A DNA stretch of 37,313 nucleotides from a virus: the IMG/VR virus record IMGVR_UViG_3300023242_000756, positions 1-37,313 of that record, one strand, 5' to 3'. The translations under genes and the position numbers were made by a program. Below are positions 21,970 to 30,965 of this stretch, piece after piece. The notes beneath the pieces were generated by a model. It worked only from the letters and a program-made list of their open reading frames with translations. It searched no databases and was not told the DNA's origin. Position 1 is the first letter of the stretch; the number at the start of each line of letters is the position of its first letter.

Positions 21970-24735
21970 ATGGCAGTTGTAGGTAGCGCATCAGTCTTAG
22001 TGCGGTTTATCACTGCTGGCGCTGCGCAACAGTTAAAGAAGGACCTTACCGGCGTTTCGACAAGTGCTCGAAGCGCCGGAGGTTCTGTTGGTAAGTCTTT
22101 TGTAAGTGCTTTTAACGCTGAGCAAGGCGGAGTATTCAAAAAACTTGGATCTGGATTTAAATCCATCGAGGGCCCTGCTCGTGCAGCCAGGGAGAGGTTG
22201 CAGAGTTTAGTACGAATAAGCAACTTCCTCTCCCCTGCCATTATAGGAGTTGTAGGCGCTGTTGGTGCGCTTGGCGGAGTACTAGTTACATTGGTTGGAG
22301 TTCTCGCCGCAGCGGGGCCGGCTCTTGGGGTGGTTGCTGGAGGGTTTGTAACACTCGGTATTGCGGCTATTGGTGCCAAAATTGGCCTAAGTGGTATTGG
22401 TGCTGCAGTATCTAAAGCTACGAAACAAAACGGGGCTCTTGGTAAGTCAATTGCTGTAATACGCGAAGAGCTTCAACAACTAGGCTTCGACGCTGAGGCG
22501 GCAGCTAACGCAGAGTCTCGAGCTGCGCTCAATCTGGAAGTTGCCCGGGAGAATTTAATACGAGTTCAGGACCTTCCGCCAAATTCTCGCGCTCGCCGCG
22601 AAGCCCAGCTAGGGTATGAAGAAGCAGAGCTAGCTTTCCGTAGGGCGAAAGACAATGCTGCTGACCTACAGAAGCAGCAAAAAGATGGGGTAGTACCCTC
22701 CAGCATAGGCGGAGACGATCCTTTCGCCGGCCTGAATGCAAGTCAAAAGGCTTTTGCTCAGTACTTAATTTCTTTAAAGCCGCTATTTGATGAATTAGAA
22801 AATAGAATTTCTAAAGGGTTTATCCCATCCCTGATTTCTGGCTTTAAGAGAGTAGAGACGGAACTTCTTCGTACTGAAGACTTTGAAACTGCTATTGACA
22901 ACTTTGGTTTAGCCCTAGGGCGTGCTGGCCAGAGTTTCTTTAACGGAATTCTAGACAACGGTGGTGGACAAGCGGTAATAGACATCCTAGAAATGATGTC
23001 AGCCGAAGGTGGGAGCATCGAGACACTAGGAGCAGTGCTTGGTAACGTCTTTGGGATATTCTTACAACTTCTAGTTGCGGCTCAGCCTGTAATAACTGCG
23101 TTATTCGGGGACCTAGAGAAGGGGACTTCTGGTTCTCTGGCTAATCTAAAGGGTCTAAATGAGAACGGGGACTTAACAAAAACATTTGGTGACTCGTATG
23201 CAATACTCAAGCAACTAGTAGGCATTCTTGGTTTATTTCTTTCTGGATTTGGTGCTCTTGGTACTGCTGCCACGTCTAGCGGAGCTGCTGGAGCTCTACT
23301 AACCTGGCTAGAGACTGTTGGTACGGGTTTTGCTGGACTTGGCGAGAATGAAGAGTTTAAGAAGACACTTGCTGGTGCTACTGATAATGGAATTATTCTT
23401 CTTCAAATAATTGGGGATATCCTAGGCTTCATACTTGAGCTTGGTGCTAGGCCTGAGATTGGTGCCTTCTTACAAGGACTACGTGATTTAGGCCCTCAGT
23501 TTGGAACATTGTTTAACAGCTTCTTAGAAGGCCTCCCTGGGCTCCTGGAGCTAATTGAGAACCTTGTTGGTATAGGAAATGCATTAACTGCTGACGGGGC
23601 ACTGACGTCCTTTTTTGACACTCTTAACCTAATTGCTGGGACTATTAAAGATGTCCTAGAAACTAAACAAGCTCAGGACTTTATTGGAGCATTGTTCCCT
23701 GTTCTCCAGATTTTTAACGCTATCTCTCTCGCTGGTACATTACTGTTGAACTACGTATTATTGCCGATTATTGGCGTACTCTTCACTCTTGCCACACCAA
23801 TTCTCTTACTAAGAAAAGGTCTTAGCCTAATTGGAGTAGACGGTATAAAACTAGGTAAATTCTTTGGTGGAATTGGTACATTTATAAAAGGGGTCTTTAT
23901 GGGCCTTTTTACACTTATCAAAACCATACTTATAGGTATCGGTACAGCAATTAGGGTTGCATTCGCTACTAACCCTCTTGGCGCAATTATTACTGTAATC
24001 GCTTTAGTAATAGCTGCCCTGGTTTATTTCTTTAGTCAGACAGAGATTGGCAAAAAAATCTGGCAAGGTTTTGTCGACTTCATCTCCGGTCTCATAGGGA
24101 ACATTGGTGCCTTCTTTACTGGACTCGGCGAAAGTATTTCCGAGAGCTTTGGGAGAACAGTAGAGAATCTAAAGCTCTTTTGGGATGGCTTCGTGGGCTT
24201 CTTCCAAGATGCAGTTGGCAATATAGGTGGCTTCTTTGAGACCGTATTCAATAATATTAAAACCTTTTTCAAAGACGTGATCAACAACCTAATCGGTTTT
24301 GCAGAAGGATTCGTGAATTTCTGGATTAAGGGGCTCAACTTTATTATCTCTAAGATAAACGAGATACAGTTTGAGGTTCCAGATTGGGTTCCACTAATTG
24401 GTGGTAACAAGCTAGGCTTCAACTTGCCGTTGCTTTCCGAAATTCAACTCCCTCGCTTGGCTAAGGGTGGTGTTGTGCTACCTCAATCCGGTGGTCAAAT
24501 AGTAACTGTGGCTGAGGCGGGGCGACCAGAGCGCATTGAGCCACTAGATCCTAGTGGGCTCTCTCGTCGTGATAGAGCTCTTATCCAAGTGTTGTCAGGT
24601 GCTGAAAATAGTAGCAATAAACCAAGTGTAGTTAACACAATTAATGTATACGCCACTCCAGGCATGGACGCTAAAGAACTGGCTGAAGAAGTTTCCCGTA
24701 GAATTGCTTTCAAAGTTAGAAAGGGTGCCTTCTGA
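21970..24735 (+). CDS. Tape measure protein
   Basis: The protein has 921 residues. Tape measure proteins set tail length and are ejected with DNA; at roughly 1.5 angstrom per residue this predicts a tail near 140 nm (inference from the known rule). The N terminus is Gly/Ala/Ser-rich and helical. Hydrophobic stretches at about 95-150 (VVGAVGALGGVLVTLVGVLA) and 590-690 (LLPIIGVLFTLATPILLL, IITVIALVIAALVYFF) fit the membrane-inserting segments of this family. It follows the chaperone pair and overlaps the distal tail gene by one base (TGATG). There is no obvious lytic transglycosylase or peptidase motif. Confidence 0.92.
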   Translation: MAVVGSASVLVRFITAGAAQQLKKDLTGVSTSARSAGGSVGKSFVSAFNAEQGGVFKKLGSGFKSIEGPARAARERLQSLVRISNFLSPAIIGVVGAVGALGGVLVTLVGVLAAAGPALGVVAGGFVTLGIAAIGAKIGLSGIGAAVSKATKQNGALGKSIAVIREELQQLGFDAEAAANAESRAALNLEVARENLIRVQDLPPNSRARREAQLGYEEAELAFRRAKDNAADLQKQQKDGVVPSSIGGDDPFAGLNASQKAFAQYLISLKPLFDELENRISKGFIPSLISGFKRVETELLRTEDFETAIDNFGLALGRAGQSFFNGILDNGGGQAVIDILEMMSAEGGSIETLGAVLGNVFGIFLQLLVAAQPVITALFGDLEKGTSGSLANLKGLNENGDLTKTFGDSYAILKQLVGILGLFLSGFGALGTAATSSGAAGALLTWLETVGTGFAGLGENEEFKKTLAGATDNGIILLQIIGDILGFILELGARPEIGAFLQGLRDLGPQFGTLFNSFLEGLPGLLELIENLVGIGNALTADGALTSFFDTLNLIAGTIKDVLETKQAQDFIGALFPVLQIFNAISLAGTLLLNYVLLPIIGVLFTLATPILLLRKGLSLIGVDGIKLGKFFGGIGTFIKGVFMGLFTLIKTILIGIGTAIRVAFATNPLGAIITVIALVIAALVYFFSQTEIGKKIWQGFVDFISGLIGNIGAFFTGLGESISESFGRTVENLKLFWDGFVGFFQDAVGNIGGFFETVFNNIKTFFKDVINNLIGFAEGFVNFWIKGLNFIISKINEIQFEVPDWVPLIGGNKLGFNLPLLSEIQLPRLAKGGVVLPQSGGQIVTVAEAGRPERIEPLDPSGLSRRDRALIQVLSGAENSSNKPSVVNTINVYATPGMDAKELAEEVSRRIAFKVRKGAF

Positions 24736-25649
24736 TGTATGAATATTATGATTCAACAACAAATGCTGCTGCGCAAGAAAACGAAAATAAAAAAGTAAAC
24801 TTAGGGCTTAGTCCTCTACCAACACCACACATAACTGGGCTCAAGTTAGCTGCTGACGTAGCTATAGGATCCTTAACGCTAAACACTATCGATGAGAACG
24901 GCGTAGTTTGGGTTATGACAGATTTAGAGGGCTGGTGGCAGCAGGCCGAGCCTGAACTCCCATCCCTAAGACGTGGTTGGGGGGACGGAGACTACGATGC
25001 TGTAGGACGCTATGGAGCTAGGAATATAACACTGACCGGATCTTTCTTGACCCAGGACCCATCACAAGTGGCAGCAGCTCGCGACAAGCTCATTAGAGCA
25101 ACTAATCTAGTGCGAACCGCTGATTGGCTTATTGTTAACGAATCTCCAGTCGCAAAAGCTGCATATGTCAGATTGAGTGGTGCTCCGCAAATTGAAACCA
25201 TCTCTGCGCGTGGCCGAACTAACTTTTCAGTGGGACTTAAAGCAGCGGACCCCATAAAATACGAGTGGGTGGAGGGAGCTGCAAACAACTTCCGAACCGC
25301 GGGTCTAAACTCTGGTGGGATCACCGTAAATAACCTTGGCAACACTCCGGTTCCTGTAGTCTTTGAGCTTTTTGGCCCAGTTAGTGCCTCTGCAGCATCC
25401 CCCGTGCGCATATCTAGAGTAGGCGGAGGTTCCATAGCTATTGTAGATTCTATTGTGTCCGGTCAAACTCTAGAAATTGATTCTATGAATCGAGAAGTCC
25501 TCTTAATTGAGGGTGAATCGGTTCTTAGTGGTAGGTATAAGACGGCTACCCTATTAGATTGGATATATCTACAACCAGGACCCAATACTCTCTCATACAA
25601 CGGTTCGGGAAGCTGTAGAATATTGTATAGGTCAGGCTGGATAGGCTAA
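24735..25649 (+). CDS. Distal tail (Dit-like) minor tail protein
   Basis: The protein has 304 residues and starts within the tape measure stop. RYGARNITLTGSFLTQDPSQV (about residues 95-115), then AARDKLIRA, LIVNESP and VRLSGAPQIETISARGRTNFS, form the N-terminal beta barrel of Dit-type proteins, which make the hub joining tail tube to tail tip. The C-terminal galectin-like part (ITVNNLGNTPVPVVFELFGP, LEIDSMNREVLLIEG) has the usual dipeptide pattern of this family. The place directly after the tape measure agrees. Confidence 0.82.
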   Translation: MYEYYDSTTNAAAQENENKKVNLGLSPLPTPHITGLKLAADVAIGSLTLNTIDENGVVWVMTDLEGWWQQAEPELPSLRRGWGDGDYDAVGRYGARNITLTGSFLTQDPSQVAAARDKLIRATNLVRTADWLIVNESPVAKAAYVRLSGAPQIETISARGRTNFSVGLKAADPIKYEWVEGAANNFRTAGLNSGGITVNNLGNTPVPVVFELFGPVSASAASPVRISRVGGGSIAIVDSIVSGQTLEIDSMNREVLLIEGESVLSGRYKTATLLDWIYLQPGPNTLSYNGSGSCRILYRSGWIG

Positions 25650-25671
25650 CTCTAAGGACTAAACGACAATT

Positions 25672-27714
25672 ATGACAAAAACGAGACAAGTTGCGCAAGT
25701 AGACTACCGATATTTTGTGGTGGACCTAGTCAGCAATACCTTGCTTGCCGAGGTGCCCTTTGTTGGCGTCTCTTATAGTCGATCCTTACGGGAGTCTGGG
25801 ACTTTTTCTGGATCCATACCCATCACAGAGGATACTTACAATCTAAGTCTCTATGAAAACACTCTGCCCGGTACAAGAGCACTTTTTGTTACCAGAAACG
25901 GTGTCACGGTTTGGGGCGGAATTATATGGTCGAGAACATATGACATCGTATCAAAAAACCTAGAGATTTCGGCATCTGAATTTACCAGCTATCTATACAA
26001 CAGGGTGCTTTGGCAAACCTTTTCAAATTCATTCAGCGGCAACGCAGAGGTAGTTGCCGGTGTTGCTACTATAAATCTAGATTTTACGGAATACGCTTTC
26101 ATTGTGGGCGAGCCAGTGTATTTAGACTGGGGTACAGATAGGCGTCAATATAACGGATATTACAGCGTCCTCACTACCAACGGTACTGATAGCTTCACTA
26201 CCACAGCTGAGTACGTAACCGGTCAAGGCGTCACTAAGACAATTCCGGATCAAATCGTAGAACCTGCTATAATGACTGTAGAAATTAGACAGGACACTTA
26301 CGAATATGCGCGCTACATTCTTGGAGAGCTAGAGAATGATTTTTTTGATCTTAGCTTTGCTAATGACGCAATTGAGCCAGGCATCGATCTTTTCAATGAG
26401 ATTGAGCTATACAGTCGGTCAGGAAACGTTGCTTCCATAATCTTAAAACAGCCGCATCAATTAGTAGTGGGTCAAAAAATTGAAGTCACAGACTCCGGAA
26501 ATGGTTTTAATACTTTAGAGGCAAAAGTTAAAGAAGTTTTAAATGACAGTACTTTTAGTTATGACAATCAGGGACCTGACCTAACGGTAGCATCAGCACT
26601 AACTTCATCTTCTGGACTTGCTTTCTGGCAGAGGCTCAATTCTGTAGTTACGGTCACGACAGAAGCAGCTCATAACTTTAACCTCGGTGCAATTGTATAT
26701 ATTGAGAATCTAAACCCTACAGTAGATGGCTTCCATACAATCAGTTCGGTTGGTACTCCCGGAGCAAATAACTTTCAGTTTGTATCTGCTGGCAACATCA
26801 TAGCCTTTAGCCCAGCCGCAGCGGATGCCGAAGCTACCGTATCCCCTGCAGTAACCTACTCTACCTACGGATCTTATGCAAACAATTCTACGCTAGGGAT
26901 ACAATTCGAAGGGACTCCTTCTAGCGACAAAAAGCAGAGGAACAGCACTATACGCGGTTATGAGTTAAAACCAATTGGAGACATACTAGACGAATACTCC
27001 AACGTACCTAATGGCTTTGAGTACCGTATCGATTGCGAGTTTGACGAAGTTACTAATAAGTTTAAAAAAATATTTAAGTTTCTACCACTAATACCACCAA
27101 GCCTCGCGACATACCTATCAACGCTGCCCGAGGGCAAGCTGCCTGTTGGAGAGCTCGCACCCGTTAGTGCGTTTGGTGCCGATATTAATGTGTTTGAGTA
27201 CCCAGGGAACGTCAGTTCTGCATCTCTAGAAGAGAGCGCGGAAGATTCGGCAACTCGCTTTTGGGTACAAGGTAATGACCCAGATCTCAGTGGTGATGCT
27301 AGTCAGCCATATGCAGCAGCGGCGGACGTTGACTTACTGAGCAGAGGATGGCCAATTATAGACCAGACTGAAACTGTAGAATCAGCAGATGAAGCGTTAC
27401 TGCAGATCTACGCAAGTAGATACTTAGATGAAGCTAGACCACCTGTTAGCAATTTCACTATCTCAGTAAACGGATCACTGACTCCCGAGGTGGGGAGCTA
27501 TAAACCGGGGGATTGGTGCTCAGTTATTATTAATGATGATTTTGTCAACTTGCGTCTACAAAGCTATATAGAACTGAGAGATGGCACAAATAGGCAGGTA
27601 CTGCTTAGGAAGATAGATGCGTTTGAGGTAACTATCCCGGACAACCCATCGTTTCCTGAAGAAGTTTCTCTTGAACTAGTTACAGAACCAGAGGTGGATA
27701 AAATTGGCAATTAG
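25672..27714 (+). CDS. Tail-tip (Tal/hub-like) minor tail protein
   Basis: The protein has 680 residues. The N-terminal region (YRYFVVDLVSNTLLAEVPF, SYSRSLRESGTFSGSIPI, GVTVWGGIIWSRTYD, LEISASEFTSYLYNR) matches the hub-forming domain of actinophage minor tail proteins that sit after Dit. Two copies of a small beta module are inserted near residues 250-300 (KQPHQLVVGQKIEVTD) and 325-375 (TTEAAHNFNLGAIVYIENL), the same type as in the tail tube protein and the fibre. The C terminus resumes the hub fold (FTISVNGSLTPEVGSYKPGDWC). No peptidoglycan hydrolase motif is visible. The next gene starts 11 bases before its stop. Confidence 0.8.
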   Translation: MTKTRQVAQVDYRYFVVDLVSNTLLAEVPFVGVSYSRSLRESGTFSGSIPITEDTYNLSLYENTLPGTRALFVTRNGVTVWGGIIWSRTYDIVSKNLEISASEFTSYLYNRVLWQTFSNSFSGNAEVVAGVATINLDFTEYAFIVGEPVYLDWGTDRRQYNGYYSVLTTNGTDSFTTTAEYVTGQGVTKTIPDQIVEPAIMTVEIRQDTYEYARYILGELENDFFDLSFANDAIEPGIDLFNEIELYSRSGNVASIILKQPHQLVVGQKIEVTDSGNGFNTLEAKVKEVLNDSTFSYDNQGPDLTVASALTSSSGLAFWQRLNSVVTVTTEAAHNFNLGAIVYIENLNPTVDGFHTISSVGTPGANNFQFVSAGNIIAFSPAAADAEATVSPAVTYSTYGSYANNSTLGIQFEGTPSSDKKQRNSTIRGYELKPIGDILDEYSNVPNGFEYRIDCEFDEVTNKFKKIFKFLPLIPPSLATYLSTLPEGKLPVGELAPVSAFGADINVFEYPGNVSSASLEESAEDSATRFWVQGNDPDLSGDASQPYAAAADVDLLSRGWPIIDQTETVESADEALLQIYASRYLDEARPPVSNFTISVNGSLTPEVGSYKPGDWCSVIINDDFVNLRLQSYIELRDGTNRQVLLRKIDAFEVTIPDNPSFPEEVSLELVTEPEVDKIGN

Positions 27715-30466
27715 GCGTCGTAGAAAAAAACTAACTAACTTATTAAGCACACTCGATAGGAGAGTGAAAGGCCTGGAACTTAGGCCTATTGACCTTCTTA
27801 GTGCGAATCAAGCCGCCTTTATTCAAGAAACAGCTGCGGATGCGATTGACGTCATTGTCTCTGACAGTGCACCATTCCAATATAAGCCAATTTATAAAGC
27901 ATACTTTTATGGGAACAAGGTAACGGGGTCGGGCTCTCAGGTTGAGTTGTTTTTTGAGTCCGACACTGGAGCGGGTGTAAAAGATAGACTCCAGGTCAGT
28001 GGACTAAATGGCACGAGCTCGGTTAGTTTAGAGATTTCGGGAGATAGCTTTATAGTTATCAGGGAAGGATCTCCCGACTGGGATCAAGAGGGTAGAAAAA
28101 CTTGGCAGTACACTCCTAGTGCACAAGAAAGCAACTTAAGTCATTCGTTGGTGTACAAAACTAATGTCGCGGCTCCCGGTTCCTTTTCTGGTGCTAAATC
28201 TCTTTCGGTTAGGGCTAGGATAGCTAGCTACCAAGCAACAGGTAGTACTGTGCGGATAAATCTCACAGATGCCCATAAGTTTAAAGTCGATGACATACTA
28301 TATGTTGAGCTCGGGGTTGAAAACCCTATTATTTTTGGCATAGACGGTCTATTTAGGCTCACGGCCGTAGAGCCTACGTATGTTGAGTACGAGATTTCCA
28401 GCCCGCTAGCAGAACCCATTGGTGTAACTCCTGTTGTCACAATTATTAGATACATATACGCAGTAGCTCATGAGTATGTCCGAGAAGGTGCCACCTGGAT
28501 TGATAGTAGCGGAGATTCCGATGTTGTCTATATTTGGAAAGATTTTCGCTGGGTGAGCTTTAGCTCATATGTTGGCGACGACGGGATAGCACCAGCACCC
28601 GTCACTAACTTATCTGCTGAAACTAGCACTCGTGGTGTCAATGGCATACAAGCAGGTGTTGCTACGGTCACTCTGACATGGACTAATCCAACCACAAACG
28701 CTACTGGTGGTCCTCTCGATGACTTATTTGGCTTTGACGTTTGGTATAGATATTCCGATTACGACAAGTGGAATAAATCTGGAGTAGTTCCCGGCGATGA
28801 TAGTGAGTGGACTCAAGACGGCTTCGAAGTACCTAAAAACGTTACTTTTAGGGTCTATGCTATAGATAGCGGTGGGCTGCCATCTGCTCCAGCTGAGATT
28901 ACAGTAGCCACTGTGCCTGCTGCAAAAGAGATTAAGGCTCCTACCCCTCCACAGATTACCCAGTATTTAGGAACACCCAGATTTGAATGGAACGGTCTAC
29001 AACAAGACTTCACTACTCCTCCATCAGATGCCTACGAAGTTGAAGTCCATCTCTCTACTATTAATGGTTTTTCAATAACAGACGGGGCTTTTCCTGCAGG
29101 CTCTTTTTACGGTAAGTTTTCTGCTATTCCTGGCGGGTACTTGCTGGTTAATGCTAATGACCTAACTGATGGTGCTGCTTACTATGTTCGGTTTGTTTTG
29201 ACGGACATTTACGGAAATAAAGAGGCCTCTCAGCAGGGAACCTTTACGGCTAAAGTTAGCAAAGTTGTGACGTTTGATTTACTAGACATAGGGACATTAA
29301 ATGGTCAACTAATTACAGGATTGGGGATTCAGACAGGCCAGAACGTGGCTGGCGGCTTTGGGGATCAGAGTGGTCTTATCCTTGATACAAATGGACTAAG
29401 AGCATACAACAATGGTGGTGCTCAAACCGTAAACATTGATGCAAACACAGGAGCTGTTAGCTTAACTGGCAGTATTAACATTAGTGGTTACGCAAAAACC
29501 TCAGATTTGACAACTGCCATTAACAATCTCCCAGACAATAGCCTAAGCACACAGGACATTATCAACGCAATTAATAGTTCTGGTGCTGGTTCAATTAACG
29601 AAACCGTTGTTAGCCCAAATGGGATAGTAACCCCAATAGTTGCAGCAAACACATTTATTGCGCTTGGCAGTAGCAGAGACATCCTTGCGGCTGGTACCAC
29701 AATTAGTGGTAGCAAGATAACGACAGGGACAATTGACGCCAGCAAGGTGACGGTGTCAAACATAAACGCAGATAACATAAAAGCTGGAACTATTACTGGA
29801 ACGAGTATCCAAACTTCTCGCTCAGGAAAGCGAATTCTGATCAGTCAGGTTAGCAATTCTATCGTGGTGTATGGTGATAACGGGGCTGAGGTTGGTCGTA
29901 TACAGGCCGCCATTAACGCTGGCGTGTTTACCCTTAGTGGAACCGGGTCTGCAGGTATTTCTATAGGGCTGGTCTCTACGCAAATAAATGGAGGCCTGGG
30001 AACAGTTGGAACTAGCTCTAACGTAACCGCTGGGGGGAGATGCGGGCAATTGGTCTTCTCATCGCTAGGTACTACTTCCTCTGTAGGCAGGTCTCAAACT
30101 TATGAGACCCAAGGTCTTTTCGGCCCGGCTGCATCTGACGCACGGCTAAAGGAAAACGTTATAGAGCTGGAAAACAGCTTGGATCTTATAAACCAACTGC
30201 GCCCAGTTAAGTTTCAATTTATTACTGAAGAAAACGGTCCGGTTAGCTATGGCCTAATTGCGCAGGAAGTGCAGCCTCTATTTGACGACAACGACAACGT
30301 CGTTAACGAAATGATTGTCGGTGACCCCGAAGAGGGCGAAGACAACACAACTTACCTAAGTATCGAGTATGACGCCTTTATAGCTCCACTCATTAAGGCA
30401 GTTCAAGAACTGTCCGAAAAGAACGACGCACTCGAGGCTAGGCTGGAAGCACTAGAAGGAAACTAA
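27704..30466 (+). CDS. Tail fibre / receptor-binding protein with S74 self-cleaving chaperone
   Basis: The protein has 920 residues. TTG 27704 is the start because GAGGTGG (27691-27697) lies six bases upstream; the N terminus is basic (MAIRRRRKKLTNLL), then a coiled coil. A beta module lies at about 170-245, an FN3 domain near 298-400 (APVTNLSAE, VTLTWTNPTT, FRVYAIDSGG) and a second FN3-like domain near 405-520. A repetitive trimeric shaft follows (TIDASKVTVSNINADNIKAG). From residue 811 it ends in an intramolecular chaperone of endosialidase type: SDARLKENVIELENSLDLIN, LRPVKFQF, YGLIAQEVQPLF, then a coiled coil. In this family the chaperone trimerises the fibre and cuts itself off before the catalytic Ser, here S811. 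Confidence 0.88.
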   Translation: MAIRRRRKKLTNLLSTLDRRVKGLELRPIDLLSANQAAFIQETAADAIDVIVSDSAPFQYKPIYKAYFYGNKVTGSGSQVELFFESDTGAGVKDRLQVSGLNGTSSVSLEISGDSFIVIREGSPDWDQEGRKTWQYTPSAQESNLSHSLVYKTNVAAPGSFSGAKSLSVRARIASYQATGSTVRINLTDAHKFKVDDILYVELGVENPIIFGIDGLFRLTAVEPTYVEYEISSPLAEPIGVTPVVTIIRYIYAVAHEYVREGATWIDSSGDSDVVYIWKDFRWVSFSSYVGDDGIAPAPVTNLSAETSTRGVNGIQAGVATVTLTWTNPTTNATGGPLDDLFGFDVWYRYSDYDKWNKSGVVPGDDSEWTQDGFEVPKNVTFRVYAIDSGGLPSAPAEITVATVPAAKEIKAPTPPQITQYLGTPRFEWNGLQQDFTTPPSDAYEVEVHLSTINGFSITDGAFPAGSFYGKFSAIPGGYLLVNANDLTDGAAYYVRFVLTDIYGNKEASQQGTFTAKVSKVVTFDLLDIGTLNGQLITGLGIQTGQNVAGGFGDQSGLILDTNGLRAYNNGGAQTVNIDANTGAVSLTGSINISGYAKTSDLTTAINNLPDNSLSTQDIINAINSSGAGSINETVVSPNGIVTPIVAANTFIALGSSRDILAAGTTISGSKITTGTIDASKVTVSNINADNIKAGTITGTSIQTSRSGKRILISQVSNSIVVYGDNGAEVGRIQAAINAGVFTLSGTGSAGISIGLVSTQINGGLGTVGTSSNVTAGGRCGQLVFSSLGTTSSVGRSQTYETQGLFGPAASDARLKENVIELENSLDLINQLRPVKFQFITEENGPVSYGLIAQEVQPLFDDNDNVVNEMIVGDPEEGEDNTTYLSIEYDAFIAPLIKAVQELSEKNDALEARLEALEGN

Positions 30467-30472
30467 AGACAT

Positions 30473-30943
30473 ATGCATGAAGTGAGAGATGGATCCAGGA
30501 CTTTGCAGTTTAATGGCACCTTGGTAGCGGAGTCTAGTTCGGAGAGGTACAACTCTCTAAGATGGATCGAGTTCAAGCTCTATAAGACAGAGAACGGCTC
30601 TTATGTTTTATCTAGGGTTGGCGTTTCTCTAATGTTCCATGGAGCCGCTTGTCATTTAGTGAAAAAATATAACCTCCAAGAAGGGCCAGCGGTTGAGCTG
30701 CACGAAGAGGCCGTTGCCTGCGAAGAGTGTAACCCTGATGAGAGTGCGGTACTAGTTTTTCCTGAAAAAAATCGCACTTGGGCTCAAGTTAGCGATAAAC
30801 CCGATGCTGTATTGAGCGCTCTATACAAGTATGACCAAAATGGGGCAAAGTATCTAACTGGAGTCGCACAAAGATTATTAGAATCTGCATCTAAGGTTGA
30901 CATAGAGATTAATTCTGTATATAATTTTGAGGTAATCCCGTAA
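30473..30943 (+). CDS. Conserved hypothetical protein between fibre and polymerase
   Basis: The protein has 156 residues. The N-terminal half is predicted beta (LQFNGTLVAESSSER, RWIEFKLYKTENGSYVLSRVG), with a possible metal-binding group of C59 and H61 in AACHLV plus a CEEC pair near residues 82-85. The C-terminal half is helical (DAVLSALYKYDQNGAKYLTGVAQRLLE). I recall similar uncharacterised proteins in Streptomyces phages but no function. It is the first gene after the virion block, six bases past the fibre stop and 22 bases before the polymerase, so it may belong to the replication module. Confidence 0.7.
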   Translation: MHEVRDGSRTLQFNGTLVAESSSERYNSLRWIEFKLYKTENGSYVLSRVGVSLMFHGAACHLVKKYNLQEGPAVELHEEAVACEECNPDESAVLVFPEKNRTWAQVSDKPDAVLSALYKYDQNGAKYLTGVAQRLLESASKVDIEINSVYNFEVIP

Positions 30944-30965
30944 TCAACTAAAATGAAAAGACAAA

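Noticed and set aside
30473-30943. 156-residue protein as a lysin or holin
   Set aside because: It has no membrane segment and no amidase, muramidase or peptidase motif; position alone after the fibre is not enough.
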